From: Thermoplasmata archaeon UBA184
Lineage (GTDB): Archaea > Thermoplasmatota > Thermoplasmata > Lutacidiplasmatales > UBA184
Direction of reading: 5' to 3'
Assembly (NCBI GenBank): GCA_002495185.1
Contig: DAEB01000008.1
Span: 596-40,682 of the forward strand
Length of the DNA stretch: 40,087 nt
Part shown: positions 38,711 to 40,087 of the stretch, one piece after another
Position numbering within the stretch: the first letter of the stretch is position 1
Layout: every line of letters starts with the position of its first letter
Notes under the pieces: generated by a model
Seen by the model: only the letters and a program-made list of their open reading frames with translations
What the model was told of the DNA's origin: nothing
Database searches by the model: none
Position numbers and translations under genes: made by a program

Positions 38711-39855
38711 GGAGCGGGGAATCGCGCTCCGAGCTGGGACTCGAGCGTCCGGACGAGCTTCGATTCGTCGTCGGGAATCCAGGGCGACGGGTCGAGGTCC
38801 GGGACCTCGCCCCAGGTGGCAGGGGCCTCTCGTCCGAACGCGCGGTGGAACTCCTTTCGCCACTCCTGAGGAAGGACGGCGGCGTCGTCCGGCAGATCAA
38901 GGCCGGCCAGCAAGAGGCCGGTACGGGCGAGCACCCGCCCGACCGACTCGGCCCGGTACCCTCCCCCGCCCGTGACGAGTAAACGGTCGTGGGTGAGTTC
39001 GTGGGCGAGGGCGAGCACGACCCGGTCGACTTCCGCATACCCCGCGGGGGAGAATTGCAGATGGGCGATCTCGTCCCCGTAGTGGCCGTCGACCCCGTGC
39101 TGCAGCACGATCACGTCGGGCAGGAAGCTCCGGACGAGAGGGGGCACGACCCGGCGGAAGAGCGGGACCAACGCCTCGTCACCCGCACCGGGCGGGAGCG
39201 GCAGGTTCGCTTTCAATCCCGCTCCATCCCCGCGACCGACTTCGTGGGGAAACCCGGTACCCGGAAAGATCGTGCGTCCGTCCTGATGGAAGTCGATGTC
39301 GAGGACCTTGCCCGAGTCGTAGAACCCGTACATCACGCCGTCGCCGTGATGGGCGTCGATGTCGATGTAGGCGATCCGCAGCCCTCGCTTCACGCCGTGC
39401 GCGATCGCGACGGCGGCGTCGTTGAAGATGCAGAACCCGCTCGCTCGATTGGTGTGGGCATGATGGAGGCCGCCCGCCGGGTGGTATGCGGGCCGCCGGA
39501 GCTCGACGGTGTAGTCGAACGCCTGGACCGCCCCCTCGACGAGCCGGGCCGACGCCTCGTAGCAGCCGGGGAACGACGGCGTGTCGCCCGTGTCGAGAAG
39601 CACTTGCTTTGCCAGCTCGCCCGCGTTCTCCACGAAATCGAGGTACTCGGGTCGGTGGAACAGCTCGAGCGTCGCCCTTCCCGCGACCGGGACCGACCGG
39701 CTCCACTCGATCCGGTCGGGGGCAGAATCCCGGGTCGCGAGGTCGAGAAGGCGAGCCGCGAGACCCCGGCTGACCTCGCTGAACGGATGGTGCGGGCCGA
39801 AGTCGTAGTCGAGGAATCGGTCCGACCAGACGACCCGCGACCGGGGCACCGTCAC
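38707..39855 (-). CDS. Histone deacetylase / acetoin utilisation (AcuC-like) family hydrolase
   Basis: The 382-residue protein is an arginase-deacetylase fold Zn hydrolase. It shows VVWSDRFLDYDFGPHHP, PAGGLHHAHTNRASGFCIFN (tandem catalytic His), the Zn ligands in IDIDAHHGDGVM and LQHGVDGHYGD, and VTGGGGYRAESV. It probably deacetylates lysines on proteins such as acetyl-CoA synthetase or chromatin proteins, or acetylated small molecules. The start is uncertain: GTG 39855 follows a GGGGGGA stretch. An ATG at 39990 would lie upstream of the likely TATA box (39949-39955). Confidence 0.9.
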   Translation of the reverse strand: MTVPRSRVVWSDRFLDYDFGPHHPFSEVSRGLAARLLDLATRDSAPDRIEWSRSVPVAGRATLELFHRPEYLDFVENAGELAKQVLLDTGDTPSFPGCYEASARLVEGAVQAFDYTVELRRPAYHPAGGLHHAHTNRASGFCIFNDAAVAIAHGVKRGLRIAYIDIDAHHGDGVMYGFYDSGKVLDIDFHQDGRTIFPGTGFPHEVGRGDGAGLKANLPLPPGAGDEALVPLFRRVVPPLVRSFLPDVIVLQHGVDGHYGDEIAHLQFSPAGYAEVDRVVLALAHELTHDRLLVTGGGGYRAESVGRVLARTGLLLAGLDLPDDAAVLPQEWRKEFHRAFGREAPATWGEVPDLDPSPWIPDDESKLVRTLESQLGARFPAP

Positions 39856-39948
39856 GTATCGTCCCCCCGCTCGCGCGAGCCGGCGTCCGCTCTCGGGGGC
39901 GGTTCCGTGCAGCGGGCTCGCATCGAGCCGCTCGAAGGCGGGGGCGCG

Positions 39949-39955
39949 AAATAAG
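39949..39955 (-). promoter_or_regulatory. TATA-like box for the deacetylase-family gene
   Basis: On minus the core reads CTTATTT. It predicts a transcription start near 39925 and a leader of about 70 nt before GTG 39855. Confidence 0.4.
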
Positions 39956-39988
39956 TGCGCGGGGCCGGCGCGACACGCGGCCGCCACC

Positions 39989-39995
39989 ATTATGT
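39989..39995 (+). promoter_or_regulatory. TATA-like box for the gene at 40029
   Basis: ATTATGT lies about 37 bp upstream of ATG 40029, giving a predicted leader of about 10 nt. Confidence 0.4.
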
Positions 39996-40028
39996 GCGCG
40001 CTGGAGTCCGAGGGGACGGGGCGTTCCC

Positions 40029-40087
40029 ATGGCGATCGAGGATGAGGTTTCTCCCAATGCGGTGAAGGTCTACAAGGCGATGAAGGA
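40029..40087 (+). CDS. Start of an unidentified protein, cut by window edge
   Basis: Only 19 codons are visible (MAIEDEVSPNAVKVYKAMK). The acidic start followed by SPNAVKVYKAMK resembles the first helix of some archaeal winged-helix regulators, but too little is present to assign a family. Confidence 0.6.
   Translation, partial: MAIEDEVSPNAVKVYKAMK

Noticed and set aside
39856..39990. 45-residue N-terminal extension of the deacetylase-family protein from ATG 39990
   Set aside because: It would lie upstream of and across the best TATA-like core, and the residues have no match to the family; the fold begins near GTG 39855.

Overview
This is a GC-rich, gene-dense archaeal chromosome segment. 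The archaeal assignment rests on an eL20 (L18a)–prefoldin alpha–FtsY cluster, a prefoldin beta gene beside a KEOPS Pcc1 subunit, an archaeal-type tRNA-Gln with an A1-U72 pair, a HTH_10 (bacterio-opsin activator type) regulator, a DUF835 domain, a cyclic 2,3-diphosphoglycerate synthetase, and many start codons about 24-30 bp downstream of TATA-like boxes. The gene mix (ThiI-like THUMP protein, arginine deiminase operon, citrate synthase, no methanogenesis genes) and high GC fit an uncultured, heterotrophic Thermoplasmatota lineage. That placement is an inference and not proven here.

Layout. 1-1616 (-): ftsY (cut by the window edge), pfdA and rpl18a, with translational overlaps. 1690-4817 (-): a ThiI-like gene with a degenerate ATP site, a small protein and a GMC oxidoreductase. 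4871-7162 (+): argS and an mscL fused to a zinc ribbon. 7151-9271 (-): queC, DUF92 and a GmhB-like HAD phosphatase. 9332-11046: a PP-loop amidotransferase-like protein facing a first carbamate kinase. 11170-13256 (+): purB, pcc1, pfdB. 13264-15526: divergent prenyl synthase and TPR genes. 15561-18814 (+): a BtuF-like protein without signal peptide, a metallo-beta-lactamase and an MFS carrier. 18746-20236 (-): pyruvate kinase. 20331-20403: tRNA-Gln. 20404-21600 is gene-poor, with a DUF1059-like small gene and a broken adenylate cyclase. 21602-27882 (+) is a complete arginine deiminase locus: HTH_10 regulator, permease, arginine deiminase, ornithine carbamoyltransferase, second carbamate kinase. 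27998-29374 (+): DUF2252. 29479-33619 (-): citrate synthase, then a REC-DUF835-ArsR response regulator and its likely PAS histidine kinase. 33731 (+): a degenerate receiver. 34154-36983 (-): cyclic 2,3-diphosphoglycerate synthetase and a DHA2 exporter. 37109-39855: a CBS protein, a YkgJ-type Cys-cluster protein and a class II-like histone deacetylase homologue. 40029 onward: start of an unidentified gene.

How it works together. The arc locus would import arginine in exchange for ornithine and make ATP by substrate-level phosphorylation. Pyruvate kinase and citrate synthase supply central carbon flow. The kinase/regulator pair and HTH_10 protein are the visible signalling parts. The clearest architecture-level signals are (i) compact divergent gene pairs whose start codons lie 52-61 bp apart around one TATA-like element, (ii) TATA boxes embedded in short perfect inverted repeats, and (iii) several proteins with altered active sites or unusual domain fusions. 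No CRISPR array, insertion sequence or prophage was seen.
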